From: CBDUEF01 sp018063485
GTDB taxonomy: Bacteria; Pseudomonadota; Alphaproteobacteria; Rhodobacterales; Rhodobacteraceae
Direction of reading: 5' to 3'
Assembly: GCA_037045435.1 (NCBI GenBank)
Contig: JBAOID010000001.1
Location: 1 to 64,000 of the forward strand
Length of the DNA stretch: 64,000 bases
The notes under the pieces: generated by a model
The model's input: only the letters and a program-made list of their open reading frames with translations
What the model was told of the DNA's origin: nothing
The model's database searches: none
Position numbers and translations under genes: made by a program
Shown: piece by piece, positions 17,639 through 26,941 of the stretch
Position numbering within the stretch: position 1 is the stretch's first letter
Layout: each line of letters begins with the position of its first letter

Positions 17639-18630
17639 GTCAGCCAGTCCTGCAAATCGAAGACCTGCATCTTTCTTTTCCTTTGGCCCGCGCGCCGCTG
17701 GATATGTTGCGCGGGGTGCCGCGCCGTGAGGTCCGGGCCTTGGGCGGGGTTTCTCTGGAGTTGCGTCAGGGAGAGACGCTGGGCGTGGTCGGGGAATCCG
17801 GTTGCGGAAAATCGACTTTGGCGCGGGCCATCGTGCGGCTTTACAAGCCGAATCAAGGGCGGATCCTGTTTCACGGTGCAGATATTTTTGCGGATGGGGC
17901 GGTGATCAGCCGCGACTATAATCGTCGCGTCCAGATGATGTTCCAAGACCCCTATTCTTCGCTTAACCCGCGCATGAGCACACAGCAAATTCTGGCCGAG
18001 GCGCTCAGCGTACACAAGATGCGCCCTGAGGCCGAGATTCCAGCCCGTGTTGCCGAATTGCTGGATCTTGTGCGTCTGCCGCAGGATGCCGCAGACAAAT
18101 TGCCGCATGAATTCTCGGGCGGGCAACGCCAGCGCATTGCCATCGCCCGCGCTCTGGCCGTAGAGCCCGAGGTGCTGATCGCGGATGAGCTGGTGTCGGC
18201 GCTGGACGTTTCGGTGCAGGCGCAGGTGGTCAATCTGCTTCTGGAACTGCAAGATCGGCTGGGGCTGACCATCCTTTTCGTTGCTCATGATCTGCGGCTG
18301 GTGCGGCATGTCTCAAACCGGGTTGCAGTGATCTATCTAGGCCGCATCGTCGAGATTGGCGATTCTGAAACCTTGTTTGCCAACCCGTCACATCCCTATT
18401 CCAAAGCCCTGCTGAGTGCCGCTCCTTCGCTGGACCCAGACGATCGCGGCTCGCCGATCCGTCTGCAAGGCGAGTTGCCATCACCCCTTAATGTCCCGTC
18501 AGGCTGCGCGTTTCACATCCGCTGCCGCTATGCAACCGAACGCTGCAAGGCAGAGATCCCTCAACTGGAATCCTTGCCAGGACGCGGTGAGGTTGCGTGT
18601 CACCATGCCAAGGAACTGATTGATGTCTAA
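17635..18630 (+). CDS. dppF: peptide ABC transporter ATPase, DppF type
   Basis: Second ATPase of the importer, 331 residues and uninterrupted. Walker A GESGCGKST, Q loop MFQDPYSSLNPRM, signature FSGGQRQRI, Walker B VLIADELVSALD and H loop AHDLR are all present. The C-terminal oligopeptide-transporter domain HPYSKALLSAAP...GCAFHIRCRYATERC follows. Note Walker B reads DELVSALD, as in many DppF proteins. The 3' end overlaps pepP by 8 bp, placing the peptidase in the same transcript. Confidence 0.92.
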   Translation: MSQPVLQIEDLHLSFPLARAPLDMLRGVPRREVRALGGVSLELRQGETLGVVGESGCGKSTLARAIVRLYKPNQGRILFHGADIFADGAVISRDYNRRVQMMFQDPYSSLNPRMSTQQILAEALSVHKMRPEAEIPARVAELLDLVRLPQDAADKLPHEFSGGQRQRIAIARALAVEPEVLIADELVSALDVSVQAQVVNLLLELQDRLGLTILFVAHDLRLVRHVSNRVAVIYLGRIVEIGDSETLFANPSHPYSKALLSAAPSLDPDDRGSPIRLQGELPSPLNVPSGCAFHIRCRYATERCKAEIPQLESLPGRGEVACHHAKELIDV

Positions 18631-20417
18631 GACCGCAGTTGTAGATTATCCCGCCCGCATCGCGTTGCTGCAAAAGCGAATGAAGGCTCTGGGCCTTGAT
18701 GGCTATATCGTACCTCGTTATGATGCGCATCAGGGCGAATATGTGGCCGACCATGATGCTCGTCTGGCTTGGCTGACGGGTTTTACAGGGTCGGCGGGCA
18801 TGGCACTGATCACTGCCGATCTGGCAGCCATGTTTGTTGATGGCCGCTATACGGTTCAGGTGCGCAATCAATGCCCGCACCCGGTTTTTGAGCACCACCA
18901 TTTTTTTGATGATCCCATTGACCTCTGGCTCGCCAAGCATATGCAGCACGGCCAGAGTATTGGCTTTGACGCAATGTTGCTGCCGCCCAACTGGCACCGT
19001 CGCTTTGCAAAAGCCGCCGAAGCGGCCGGGGCGCAGCTTATCGCTATCGAGCATAACCCTGTCGATGCTATCTGGACCGATCAGCCGCCACCGCCGCTGG
19101 GCCGGATCACCGCCTTTGCGCTGCAATTCGCCGGGCGCAGCTTTACCGAGAAACGGACCGAATTGCTGGATCAGATGCGGGTTCTCGGTGCGCAACACTG
19201 TGTGGAAACCCAGCCCGACAACATCGCCTGGTTTCTCAATGTACGGGGCAATGATGTTGCCTATAACCCGATTCCGCATTCCTTCCTGCTGATCGACAAG
19301 GCCGGTGCGACCAGTTGGTTTGTAGATTCGCGCAAACTTGACAGCGCCCTGCTTAAATCCTTGCCCGAAGGCCTTTCCGTGTATGAGCCCGCAGCATTTC
19401 TGCGCAATCTGGGCGCCGCCGTGAACCCCGGCGACAAGGTGATGCTTGATCCTGATTTTTCGCCTGTGGCAGCCCTGCTTGCCGTCGAGCAGGCGGGTGG
19501 CAAGCCACTGGAGCAGCGCAGTCCGATCACGCTGACAAAGGCGTGTAAAAACCGAACCGAACTGTCGGGCTTGCGCGATTGCCATGTCGAAGACGGGATC
19601 GCTTGGGTTCAGTTCTCCGAATGGCTGGCCAAAACCGTTCCCGAACGTGCAGCCTTGGGCAATCCGGTGTCTGAGCATGAGGCCGAAGAAAAGATGCTGG
19701 CGTTCCGGCAGATGCGGCCGGGCTTCATCTATGACAGTTTCAACCCGATTTCCGCCGCCGCAGGCAATGCGGCCATGTGTCATTATGCGACATCAGCCAC
19801 CAGTAACGCTCCGATTCTGCCACAGTCCCCCTATCTGCTGGACAGCGGCGGCCAGTATGAAACCGGCACCACCGACGCTACACGCAGCTTTGCCTTTGGT
19901 CAGCGACCGGAAGGCTATGATCGTGCCTATACTGCCGTGTTCAAGGCCTTTGTGGCGCTTGCCACCCTGCGCTTTCCCAAGGGCACCCAGGGGCACCACA
20001 TCGACGCGATCTGCCGCCGCCCGCTTTGGGATCTGGGAATGGATTATGATCATGGCACCGGCCACGGGATCGGCCATAGTTTATCGGTGCATGAACAACC
20101 GCAACGCATTGGCAAGCCCTACAATCCCGTCGATCTGAAACCGGGCATGGTGATGTCAATCGAACCCGGCCATTATCTGGCCGAGGTCTACGGCATCCGC
20201 ATCGAAAACCTGTTTGAGATCGTCGAGGCCGAGGATGGCTATATGGAGTTCAGCCAATCTGACCCTGATCCCGATCCAGACCGAGATGCTACAGGTTCCC
20301 ATGCTATCGCAAGCCGAGCGGCTTTGGCTGAACAGTTATCACGCCGAAGTATTCATGATTTGCAGCCAAAGGATTGGTGCAAGCGAATGGCTTGCCCAAG
20401 CTTGCGCGCCGATTTGA
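18623..20417 (+). CDS. pepP: Xaa-Pro aminopeptidase (aminopeptidase P, M24 family), one frameshift
   Basis: Cytosolic metallopeptidase that releases the residue before proline. Creatinase-like N-terminal domains precede a C-terminal pita-bread domain. All five metal ligands are visible: Asp in LLDSGGQY, Asp in GTTDATRS, His in GTGHGIGH, Glu in SIEPGHY and Glu in GIRIENL. An extra C at 20254-20255 shifts the frame near the end. Reading through it restores EFSNLTLIPIQTEML and a family-typical tail ending in ACAPI at 20417, for 597 residues. If the shift were ignored, an unrelated tail would run to 20512. Operon position suggests that imported peptides, perhaps Pro-containing, are its substrates. 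Confidence 0.9.
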
Positions 20418-20576
20418 GGGTCAATAGCGTTTGCATTTCCGGTATGCCGCCATCTTGTTCCTTTTGTCGAATGGCTGGGCAACGAGGTTTGAAACCGGTC
20501 AGTCGGCGTTGAGAAACCTTGGTCTCACGCCGGCACCCCGGCAATGCCGTCCTCGCTGGCGGCGACCAATTCCCGG

Positions 20577-21272
20577 CTATAGGCTTGAGTTCATCCGGCG
20601 GGCGACCAGATCTTGCCGCGTCATGGTCTCGACAACCTCAGACATCCGCATCACTGCAAGCCGGTCGCACATATAGGAAATGACTGCCAGATTGTGACTG
20701 ACAATCACGAAGGTCAGTCCCAGTTCCGCCCGCAGCCGGTTGAGCAGGTTCAGCACTTCGGCCTGAATGGACACATCCAGCGCCGAGGTTGGCTCATCCA
20801 GCAACAGCACCTTTGGGTTCAATGCCAGCGCGCGGGCGATTGCCACCCGCTGACGCTGCCCACCGGAAAGCTCATGCGGAAAGCGGAACCGATGCGCCGC
20901 AGTCAGGCCGATCAGTTCCAGCAACTCTACCGTGCGGCGTTCGGAATTGGGGATGCGGTTGATACGCATCACTTCGGCCAAAGCCTCACCCACCGGATAG
21001 CGCGGATGCAACGAGGCATAGGGGTCTTGAAACACCATCTGAACGCGCGCAATCAGATTGCGGCGCGGGGTGCGGCGGGTGTCCAGCCCATCGACAAGGA
21101 TCGAGCCGGACCAGTCAGGCACCAGACCCATCACCGCCCGCAGCACCGTTGATTTGCCGGAACCGGATTCGCCAACCAATCCAAAACTTTCGCCTGCGGC
21201 CACCTGAAAACTGGCGTTCTTCACCGCGGTTGCCTGCCCGAAACGCACCGTAAGGTTGTCAATCTGGATCAC
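20577..21272 (-). CDS. peptide ABC transporter ATPase, DppF/OppF type, C-terminus probably frameshifted
   Basis: Nucleotide-binding subunit of the second importer. It has Walker A GESGSGKST, Q loop VFQDPYASLHPRY, signature LSGGQRQRV, Walker B LLLDEPTSALD and H loop SHNLAV. As written it stops at 231 residues with RRMNSSL. In other frames the following bases encode RPDEL and then AYSRELVAASEDGIAGVPA with a stop at 20525, a more typical tail. This would need two single-base corrections near 20590 and 20575. That extension is inference. The start is 4 nt after the preceding ATPase gene. Confidence 0.85.
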   Translation of the reverse strand: MIQIDNLTVRFGQATAVKNASFQVAAGESFGLVGESGSGKSTVLRAVMGLVPDWSGSILVDGLDTRRTPRRNLIARVQMVFQDPYASLHPRYPVGEALAEVMRINRIPNSERRTVELLELIGLTAAHRFRFPHELSGGQRQRVAIARALALNPKVLLLDEPTSALDVSIQAEVLNLLNRLRAELGLTFVIVSHNLAVISYMCDRLAVMRMSEVVETMTRQDLVARRMNSSL

Positions 21273-21275
21273 TGG

Positions 21276-22121
21276 TCAGTCCTCGGCCCAAGCTGCCTGA
21301 CGGTCAAGGACCGGCAAGGGTGTAAGCGGCCCGTCAATCGAGGGCAGGCAGGCAATCAGCCCGCGCGTATAGGGGTGTTGGGCCGCATGCAGATCATTGG
21401 CGCGAAGTTCTTCCACCACCCGCCCGGCATACATCACCAGAACCCGGTCGCAAAACCGCGACACCAGATTGAGATCGTGGCTGATCAGGATCAAGCCCAT
21501 GCCGCGCCGCGTCACCAGCTCATCCATGATCGACAGCACCTGACCCTGCACCGTCACATCCAGCGCCGAGGTCGGCTCATCGGCGATCAGCAGATCTGGC
21601 TCACGCACCACCATCATGGCGATCATCACCCGCTGGCCCATACCGCCAGAGAGTTCATGCGGGTAAAGATCGAACACCCGCTCGGGGTCACGGATTTGCA
21701 CCGCCTCCAGCATCGCAAGCGTCTGTTTGCGCGCTTCACGCGCTGTGATGCGGCTTGATCCGATGCGCAGGGCCTCCACAATCTGAAGCCCCACCCGCAT
21801 GATCGGGTTCAATGAGAACTTCGGGTCTTGCAACACCATCGCCATCCGCCCGCCCCGCAGCGCCCGACGGGTTCGGCCCGAAGCGGTCAAAAGGTCGATA
21901 CCGTCAAACGACAGCCGATCCGCCTGCATCCGCGCAGTATTGGGCAAAACCCCCATCAATGCGCGCCCTGACAGGCTTTTGCCGGAACCGGATTCGCCCA
22001 CAATCCCCAGTTTTTCGCGGCCAAGGCTAAAGGACACGCCGCGCACTGCCGGGGACTCACCGCCGTCTTCGGTGGCAAAGGACACGCGCAGATTTTCAAT
22101 ACAGACAAGCGGCTCAGTCAT
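21276..22121 (-). CDS. peptide ABC transporter ATPase, DppD/OppD type
   Basis: ATPase subunit of 281 residues with Walker A GESGSGKSL, Q loop VLQDPKFSLNP, signature LSGGMGQRV, Walker B LLIADEPTSALD and H loop SHDLN. The Cys-rich C-terminal extension common in DppD proteins is short here, ending PLTPLPVLDRQAAWAED. One base is shared between its start and the stop of the upstream permease. It pairs with the following ATPase as the heterodimeric motor of the second importer. Confidence 0.9.
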   Translation of the reverse strand: MTEPLVCIENLRVSFATEDGGESPAVRGVSFSLGREKLGIVGESGSGKSLSGRALMGVLPNTARMQADRLSFDGIDLLTASGRTRRALRGGRMAMVLQDPKFSLNPIMRVGLQIVEALRIGSSRITAREARKQTLAMLEAVQIRDPERVFDLYPHELSGGMGQRVMIAMMVVREPDLLIADEPTSALDVTVQGQVLSIMDELVTRRGMGLILISHDLNLVSRFCDRVLVMYAGRVVEELRANDLHAAQHPYTRGLIACLPSIDGPLTPLPVLDRQAAWAED

Positions 22122-23017
22122 CAGCGGATCCGCAAATGCGGGTCAAGCAGATCGCGCATCGCGTCCCCCAACAGGTTGAAACCCAGGCTCACGATGAAGA
22201 TGGCAAAACCCGGCATGGTGGCCACCCACCATTGATCGAAGATGAACTTGCGCCCGGTTGAAATCATTGCACCCCATTCCGGCAAAGGCGGCTGCGCCCC
22301 AAGCCCGATGAACCCAAGCCCGGCTGCCGTCAGAATGATGCCCGCCATGTCAAAGGTCATGCGCACGATCACCGATGACAGGCACATCGGCGCGATATGA
22401 CGCAATACGATGCGCAACTCTGATGCGCCCGCCAGCCGCATGGCGCTGACAAAATCGGCATTGCGCACGATCAGCGATTCCGCCCGCGCCAGCCGCGCAT
22501 AGGGTGGCCAGGCGGTCAGCGTGATCGCCAGAGCAGCGTTGACGATGCCCGGTCCCAAGGCTGCGACGAAAGCCAGTGCCAGCAGCAATTTTGGCACCGC
22601 CAGAAACACATCGGTTATGCGCATGAAAATACGGTCGATCCAGCCGCCATAAGTGCCGGCAACCGTGCCGATCAACAACCCGATTGGCGCCGAGGTGACA
22701 ATGACCAACCCGACGATCAACAGAGTCAGCCGCGACCCGTAGACGATGCGCGAATAGATGTCGCGCCCCAACTCATCGGCACCCAGCCAGAAGGCCGCGC
22801 CGGGTGGGCTAAGCCGCGCCGGCAGGTCGGGGGCGTAGGGCGAATGCGTGGCCAGCAGCGGCGCAAATATCGCGCATAGGATCAATGCGACGGTAATCGC
22901 CAGACCTAAAACGCCCAACCGGTTGCGTAAGAAACGCCGCCAGAATCTTCCCAGTTCGGCCAGTTTGGCAGAGCGCATCTCACGCCCGGATTCAAGAGTA
23001 TCGAATGTGTCTGTCAT
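22121..23017 (-). CDS. peptide ABC transporter permease, DppC type
   Basis: Inner-membrane subunit, 298 residues. It begins with a cytoplasmic segment and helix (GVLGLAITVALILCAIFAPLL), then the DppC hallmark WLGADELGRDIYSRIVYGSRLTL. The EAA loop reads ADFVSAMRLAGASELRIVLRHI, and the C-terminal LGLGAQPPLPEWGAMISTGRKFI matches the subfamily. It lies 9 nt downstream of the partner permease on the same strand. Uninterrupted. Confidence 0.9.
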   Translation of the reverse strand: MTDTFDTLESGREMRSAKLAELGRFWRRFLRNRLGVLGLAITVALILCAIFAPLLATHSPYAPDLPARLSPPGAAFWLGADELGRDIYSRIVYGSRLTLLIVGLVIVTSAPIGLLIGTVAGTYGGWIDRIFMRITDVFLAVPKLLLALAFVAALGPGIVNAALAITLTAWPPYARLARAESLIVRNADFVSAMRLAGASELRIVLRHIAPMCLSSVIVRMTFDMAGIILTAAGLGFIGLGAQPPLPEWGAMISTGRKFIFDQWWVATMPGFAIFIVSLGFNLLGDAMRDLLDPHLRIR

Positions 23018-23026
23018 CCCGGCACC

Positions 23027-24066
23027 CTAATGTGAACGCGGATCGAGCGCACGATACAGCACATCCGACAGCATGTTGAGAAAGACGAAGATCGCGCCAA
23101 CCAATAGCGTTCCGCCCAGAACAGCGTTCATATCGGCGGAAAACAGCGATGAGGCGATATAGTTGCCGATACCTGGCCAGGCAAAAACCGTCTCAATCAG
23201 CACTGAGCCTTCCAAGAGACCGCCATAGGACAGCGCTACAATCGTCACCAAAGGAATGGCAGCGTTGCGCAGCGCGTGGCCCATCACGACGCGAAATTCG
23301 CTGGCACCCTTGACCCGCGCCGTCAGCACGTATTCCTGGCTGAGTTGCTCCAGCATCACCGAGCGCGTCATGCGGCTGATATAGGCCAGACTGTAGTAGC
23401 CCAGCAGGATCGCAGGCAGCATGATATGCCCGACGGCATTCCAGAACACGTCCCATTCCCCGGCCATGGCACTATCCAACCAGGATAAGACCGGTCACCG
23501 GGGGCACGATGCCGTCAAAATAAATATCCAGCCGTCCCAGGTCCGCCTACCCAGTCCAGTTTGGCGTAAAAGACGAACAGGCCCACCAGCGCCAGCCAGA
23601 AAATCGGCACCGAATAGCCAATCAGTCCGATGATGCGGATGATGTGATCCACCCAGGTGTCGTGGCGATAGGCCGCCAGCACGCCCGCAGGCACACCGGT
23701 GATCACGCCCAGCAGCAATCCGATGGTTGCCAGTTCCAGCGTCGCCGGAAAAAAGGCAATGATGTCGGTCAGCACCGGGCGTGTGGTGACAAAGGATGTG
23801 CCGAAATCACCGTTGAGGGTTCGCCAAAGGTATTCGCCGAACTGGACGATCACCGGCTTGTCCAGACCCAACTCCAGAAACACCCGCTGATAGACATCCT
23901 CGGGGGCTTTGGCCCCGACGATCGCCGCAACCGGGTCGATTGGCACCACCCTGCCGATGAAGAATGTAAGGGCTACCAACCCCAGAAAGGTAATTGCCAC
24001 TGTCAGGCCCAAAGACCCGATCAGTTGAACAAAGTTCACGATCTTCTTTTTGGTATTTTTCGCCAC
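23027..24066 (-). CDS. peptide ABC transporter permease, DppB type, two frameshifts
   Basis: First permease of the second importer, split over three frames. The N-terminal part (VQLIGSLGLTVAITFLGLVALTFFIGRVVPIDP, LGLDKPVIVQFGEYLWR) and C-terminal part (EYVLTARVKGASEFRVVMGHALRNA, IETVFAWPGIGNYI, ALDPRSH) are both full DppB sequence. Deleting one base at 23535 and one of the pair at 23480-23481 gives RLDIYFDGIVPPVTGLILLDSAMAGEWD across the gap and 345 residues in all. The start is taken at GTG 24066 (VAKNTKKKIVNF), since the longer frame adds Pro/Gly-rich sequence unlike the family. Two insertions within 55 bases strongly suggest sequence error. Confidence 0.83.
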
Positions 24067-24091
24067 GTATGATCCGCCGCCAAGGGAAGTC

Positions 24092-24115
24092 CGGGGGCCG
24101 TGAGACCGGCCCCCG
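24092..24115 (-). promoter_or_regulatory. intercistronic GC hairpin between binding protein and permease
   Basis: Perfect 9-bp stem CGGGGGCCG / CGGCCCCCG with a 6-nt loop, located in the 59-nt gap between the binding-protein stop and the permease start of the second importer. No T run follows. It mirrors the hairpin at 14806-14833 in sequence-independent fashion. Confidence 0.65.
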
Positions 24116-24125
24116 AGCCATGGAT

Positions 24126-25718
24126 TTACTGGTCTTTCGTAACTGCCCAATACCGGTCGTCGGCAAAGGTGCTGCCCAAGACCACACCCTTGACATCAGT
24201 GCGCACACCCACGGCCCGCTTTTCCTGGAACATGTAGATGAAAGGCGAGACGGCGGTATGTTCGCGCTGAATGTCCTCATACATCTTCTGGCGGGTTGCC
24301 GTATCGCGTTCGCGCACGGCGGCCATTGTTGCCTTGGAGATTTCGTCATTGGTCCAGCCAAAGCGGTCGGCAAGGCCGGGGGATTTATCGGGCGCATCTG
24401 CGGCGCTTACCGCAAAGGCCTTGGCGTTGGAATGTGGGTCGGGATAGTCCGGTCCCCAAAGGCCCAGCCAGATGTCCAGATCCGAATTGCGATAACGGGT
24501 CAGCCATTGTTTGCCATCAACAACTTCAAGGTTCAGCGTGATCCCTGCCGAAGCCATTGTCGCCTGAATTGCCTGTGCGAAATCCGTATAGGGCGGAGAG
24601 TTCCACACCACCATGTTGAAGGTGGTATCGCCCGTCACACCAGCTTCGGCCAGCAGTGCTTTGGCCTTTTCCAGATCATATTTGTAGGGGTTGTAATCGA
24701 GCGCGCCCAGGAAGCCGCGCGGAATCATGGTCTGGTGAACTTCCATCGTTCCGCGTGAGATCGTGTCGACAATGCCTTGATAATCGACCAGATATTTCAT
24801 TGCCTCACGGAATTTTTCATTGCCGAGCAAGCCGTTCCGGGTGTTCAGGCCCATGTAGTAAATCGTGCCCGAAAGCCCCGACAAGGTGGTGATGTCGGCA
24901 TCTGCGGCCAGGGCATCATGGTCATCGGGCGACAGTTTGTTCGCGATGTCGATGTCGCCTTTTTCCAGCAACAAACGCTGTGCAGCGCTTTCAGCGACAT
25001 GACGCAGCACGATGCGCTTCAGTGTCGGCATTGTGCCCCAGAAATTATCGTTGCGGGTCAGCGTGATGCTTTCTTTCGGCGCCCATTTGGTCAGAACAAA
25101 CGGACCAGACCCTGCGGAATTCTCGGCTTTCAGCCAGGCATTGCCGAAATCGCCATTCACCTCATGTGCCTTCACCGTTTCAGAATCGACGATCGCGCCG
25201 ACATAGGACGACAGACAATAGAGAAAGAAACTTGGCGCATAGGCTTCGCCGATTTTCACCACCAGAGTGTCATCGTCGGCAGCCTTGATCCACTCATCCG
25301 CATTTTCCGGCGTAAAGCCGAACTGCGTGATGATGAACGCTGAACGTGAGTTCATCTTTACGATGCGGCGCAGTGAATATTCCGCATCATGTGCCGTCAC
25401 CTGATTGCCGGATGCAAATTTGGCATCCCGGTTCATCAGGAAGGTGAAGGTCACACCATCCTCGGCCACCGTCCAGCTTTTTGCCAAAACGCCGATAATC
25501 TGCGACGGGTCTTTCGGGTCAAAGCTGACCAGAGGCTGATAGACCTGATTGGTGGTCAATACGCCACCGATCTCGCTGACCTCATGCGGATCAAGCGTGA
25601 TCACATCATCAATGGCATCGGCCACGACAAGTGTGTCCTTGGGGGTTTTCGCCACCGCAACGGACATGGATAGCGCCACTCCGAGTATTGCGGTTGCAAT
25701 GAGCCGTTTCAGTTGCAT
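24126..25718 (-). CDS. peptide ABC transporter substrate-binding protein (SBP_bac_5)
   Basis: Periplasmic receptor, 530 residues. The start at 25718 gives a Sec signal (MQLKRLIATAILGVALSMSVAVA) and has GGAGG 6-10 nt upstream. The mature protein shows TLVVADAIDDVITLDPHEVSEIGG, VLAKSWTVAEDGVTFTFLMNRDAKFASG and the late segment YDLEKAKALLAEAGV, all family-5 motifs. A segment WLGLWGPDYPDPHSNAKAF near the ligand site is typical of dipeptide/oligopeptide receptors. It is only moderately like the first receptor, so the two operons probably differ in substrate. Preceded in the operon by the GAF protein with a 101-nt gap. Confidence 0.92.
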   Translation of the reverse strand: MQLKRLIATAILGVALSMSVAVAKTPKDTLVVADAIDDVITLDPHEVSEIGGVLTTNQVYQPLVSFDPKDPSQIIGVLAKSWTVAEDGVTFTFLMNRDAKFASGNQVTAHDAEYSLRRIVKMNSRSAFIITQFGFTPENADEWIKAADDDTLVVKIGEAYAPSFFLYCLSSYVGAIVDSETVKAHEVNGDFGNAWLKAENSAGSGPFVLTKWAPKESITLTRNDNFWGTMPTLKRIVLRHVAESAAQRLLLEKGDIDIANKLSPDDHDALAADADITTLSGLSGTIYYMGLNTRNGLLGNEKFREAMKYLVDYQGIVDTISRGTMEVHQTMIPRGFLGALDYNPYKYDLEKAKALLAEAGVTGDTTFNMVVWNSPPYTDFAQAIQATMASAGITLNLEVVDGKQWLTRYRNSDLDIWLGLWGPDYPDPHSNAKAFAVSAADAPDKSPGLADRFGWTNDEISKATMAAVRERDTATRQKMYEDIQREHTAVSPFIYMFQEKRAVGVRTDVKGVVLGSTFADDRYWAVTKDQ

Positions 25719-25819
25719 TCCATCCTCCATGAAGAAAAGTGAGTTCCTGCCCCGGTTGGCTCCGGGTTGTTTTATAAGCTGTGATTTCCTTGGTTGCGAA
25801 GCGCAGCTTGGCCAGGAAA

Positions 25820-26311
25820 TCAGGCTGTATCAGTTTCGGGAAACAGGAAGATCAGCGCAGCATAGGGCAGCAAGGCCTTGACCGTCGCAATCCGAGCTTC
25901 GGTAAAATGCCCCTCAGGTGCCAGCATGTTGATCGTCCCTGCCACGCGGCCGCCAATAATGATGGGAAACGAGCCACTGGCCCCATAACCGGCAGCTTCG
26001 ATTGCGGCAGCCTCGGTCAGGTAATGCGCCAAACCGGCTTTGCCATCGGCAAGCACGGGCTGTTTTTCTTCCATGATCTTGCGGCACCATGGATCGGCAG
26101 GGTTAAGCGGCTCGTTGCTGCCGCTTGGGAACATCCGCGCGTTACTGCTGCCAATACGCTTCACCATGGTCTGATCGGTCGAAACGGCCAGCAAGGTGGC
26201 ATCCATGACAGAGGGCAGGCCGCAAAACAGGTGGATCAACTCATCCAGCAAATTGGCCCTGCCACGGGCCATGGCATCATTGATCCTTGCGGCGGTGGTC
26301 TGGTCGATCAT
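25820..26311 (-). CDS. GAF-domain protein
   Basis: A 163-residue stand-alone GAF-like domain: an N-terminal helix (ARINDAMARGRANLLDELIHLF) is followed by the alternating strands of the fold. The later part GYGASGSFPIIIGGRVAGTINMLAPEGHFTEARIATVKALLPYAALIF is the recognisable GAF core. GAF domains bind small molecules, so the protein may sense or bind the imported compound or a metabolite. The start at 26311 avoids a weak upstream extension. It begins 2 nt after the regulator gene and belongs to the same operon. Confidence 0.75.
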   Translation of the reverse strand: MIDQTTAARINDAMARGRANLLDELIHLFCGLPSVMDATLLAVSTDQTMVKRIGSSNARMFPSGSNEPLNPADPWCRKIMEEKQPVLADGKAGLAHYLTEAAAIEAAGYGASGSFPIIIGGRVAGTINMLAPEGHFTEARIATVKALLPYAALIFLFPETDTA

Positions 26312-26313
26312 TT

Positions 26314-26941
26314 CTACTCCTGAAAAAGCCGCATGGTGCCAACCCACAGCTCTGTTGCCGGGATGGGGCCTTCGTTGCGGGATCTGTGAGGATGGTCTGA
26401 TTGAAAGTGCAGCGTATCACCGGTTTTCAGGTGATAGGTGACGCCGTCAACATCATAGATCATTTCACCGCTGAGAATATAAAGGAACTCTTCGCCTTCG
26501 TGGACCATGACTTCCGAGACGAAGCCGGGCGGAACATGGGTGATACAGGCATTCAGTTTGGCGTCTGGAAAGCCACGTTCGAGAAACTCATACACACGAT
26601 CAGGATTGCCGACGCGATAAAGCGAACGCTCGCCAATATGGCTGACGATTTCATGGGTGCGTCTTGGGGCGTTCTTGCAAGAAAAGATCAACCGGCGCAT
26701 CCAGCGCGCGCGCAACGCTGCACAGCGAAGCAAGGGATGGCAGCGAGATATTGCGCTCGATCTGTGAAATGAAGCCAACGGTAAGACCAATTTCGTTTGC
26801 AACCTGTTGCATGGTCTTCCCGATAACTTTACGCCTTTGCCGAATGCGCTCTCCCAAAGTCAAGGGCGCGGCGGGCGGCGCGGGCGTTTGCAGATCGGCA
26901 GGCGTCAAGGCTTTCGTTTTGCGCCTTTGCGCCATAGCCAT
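26314..26941 (-). CDS. XRE-family regulator with C-terminal cupin domain, one frameshift
   Basis: Transcription factor of the HTH_3-cupin class. Residues about 28-85 form the helix-turn-helix (LGERIRQRRKVIGKTMQQVANEIGLTVGFISQIERN). After a linker the cupin fold follows (GFVSEVMVHEGEEFLYILSGEMIYDVDGVTYHLKTGDTLHFQSDHPHRSRNEG), expected to bind the effector. An extra C (G in the plus strand, run 26655-26657) separates the two parts. Repair gives 208 residues, the usual size for such proteins. Members commonly repress adjacent amino-acid, polyamine or peptide genes. A perfect TTTAGT-N3-ACTAAA palindrome lies 60 nt upstream as a likely operator. Confidence 0.85.
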
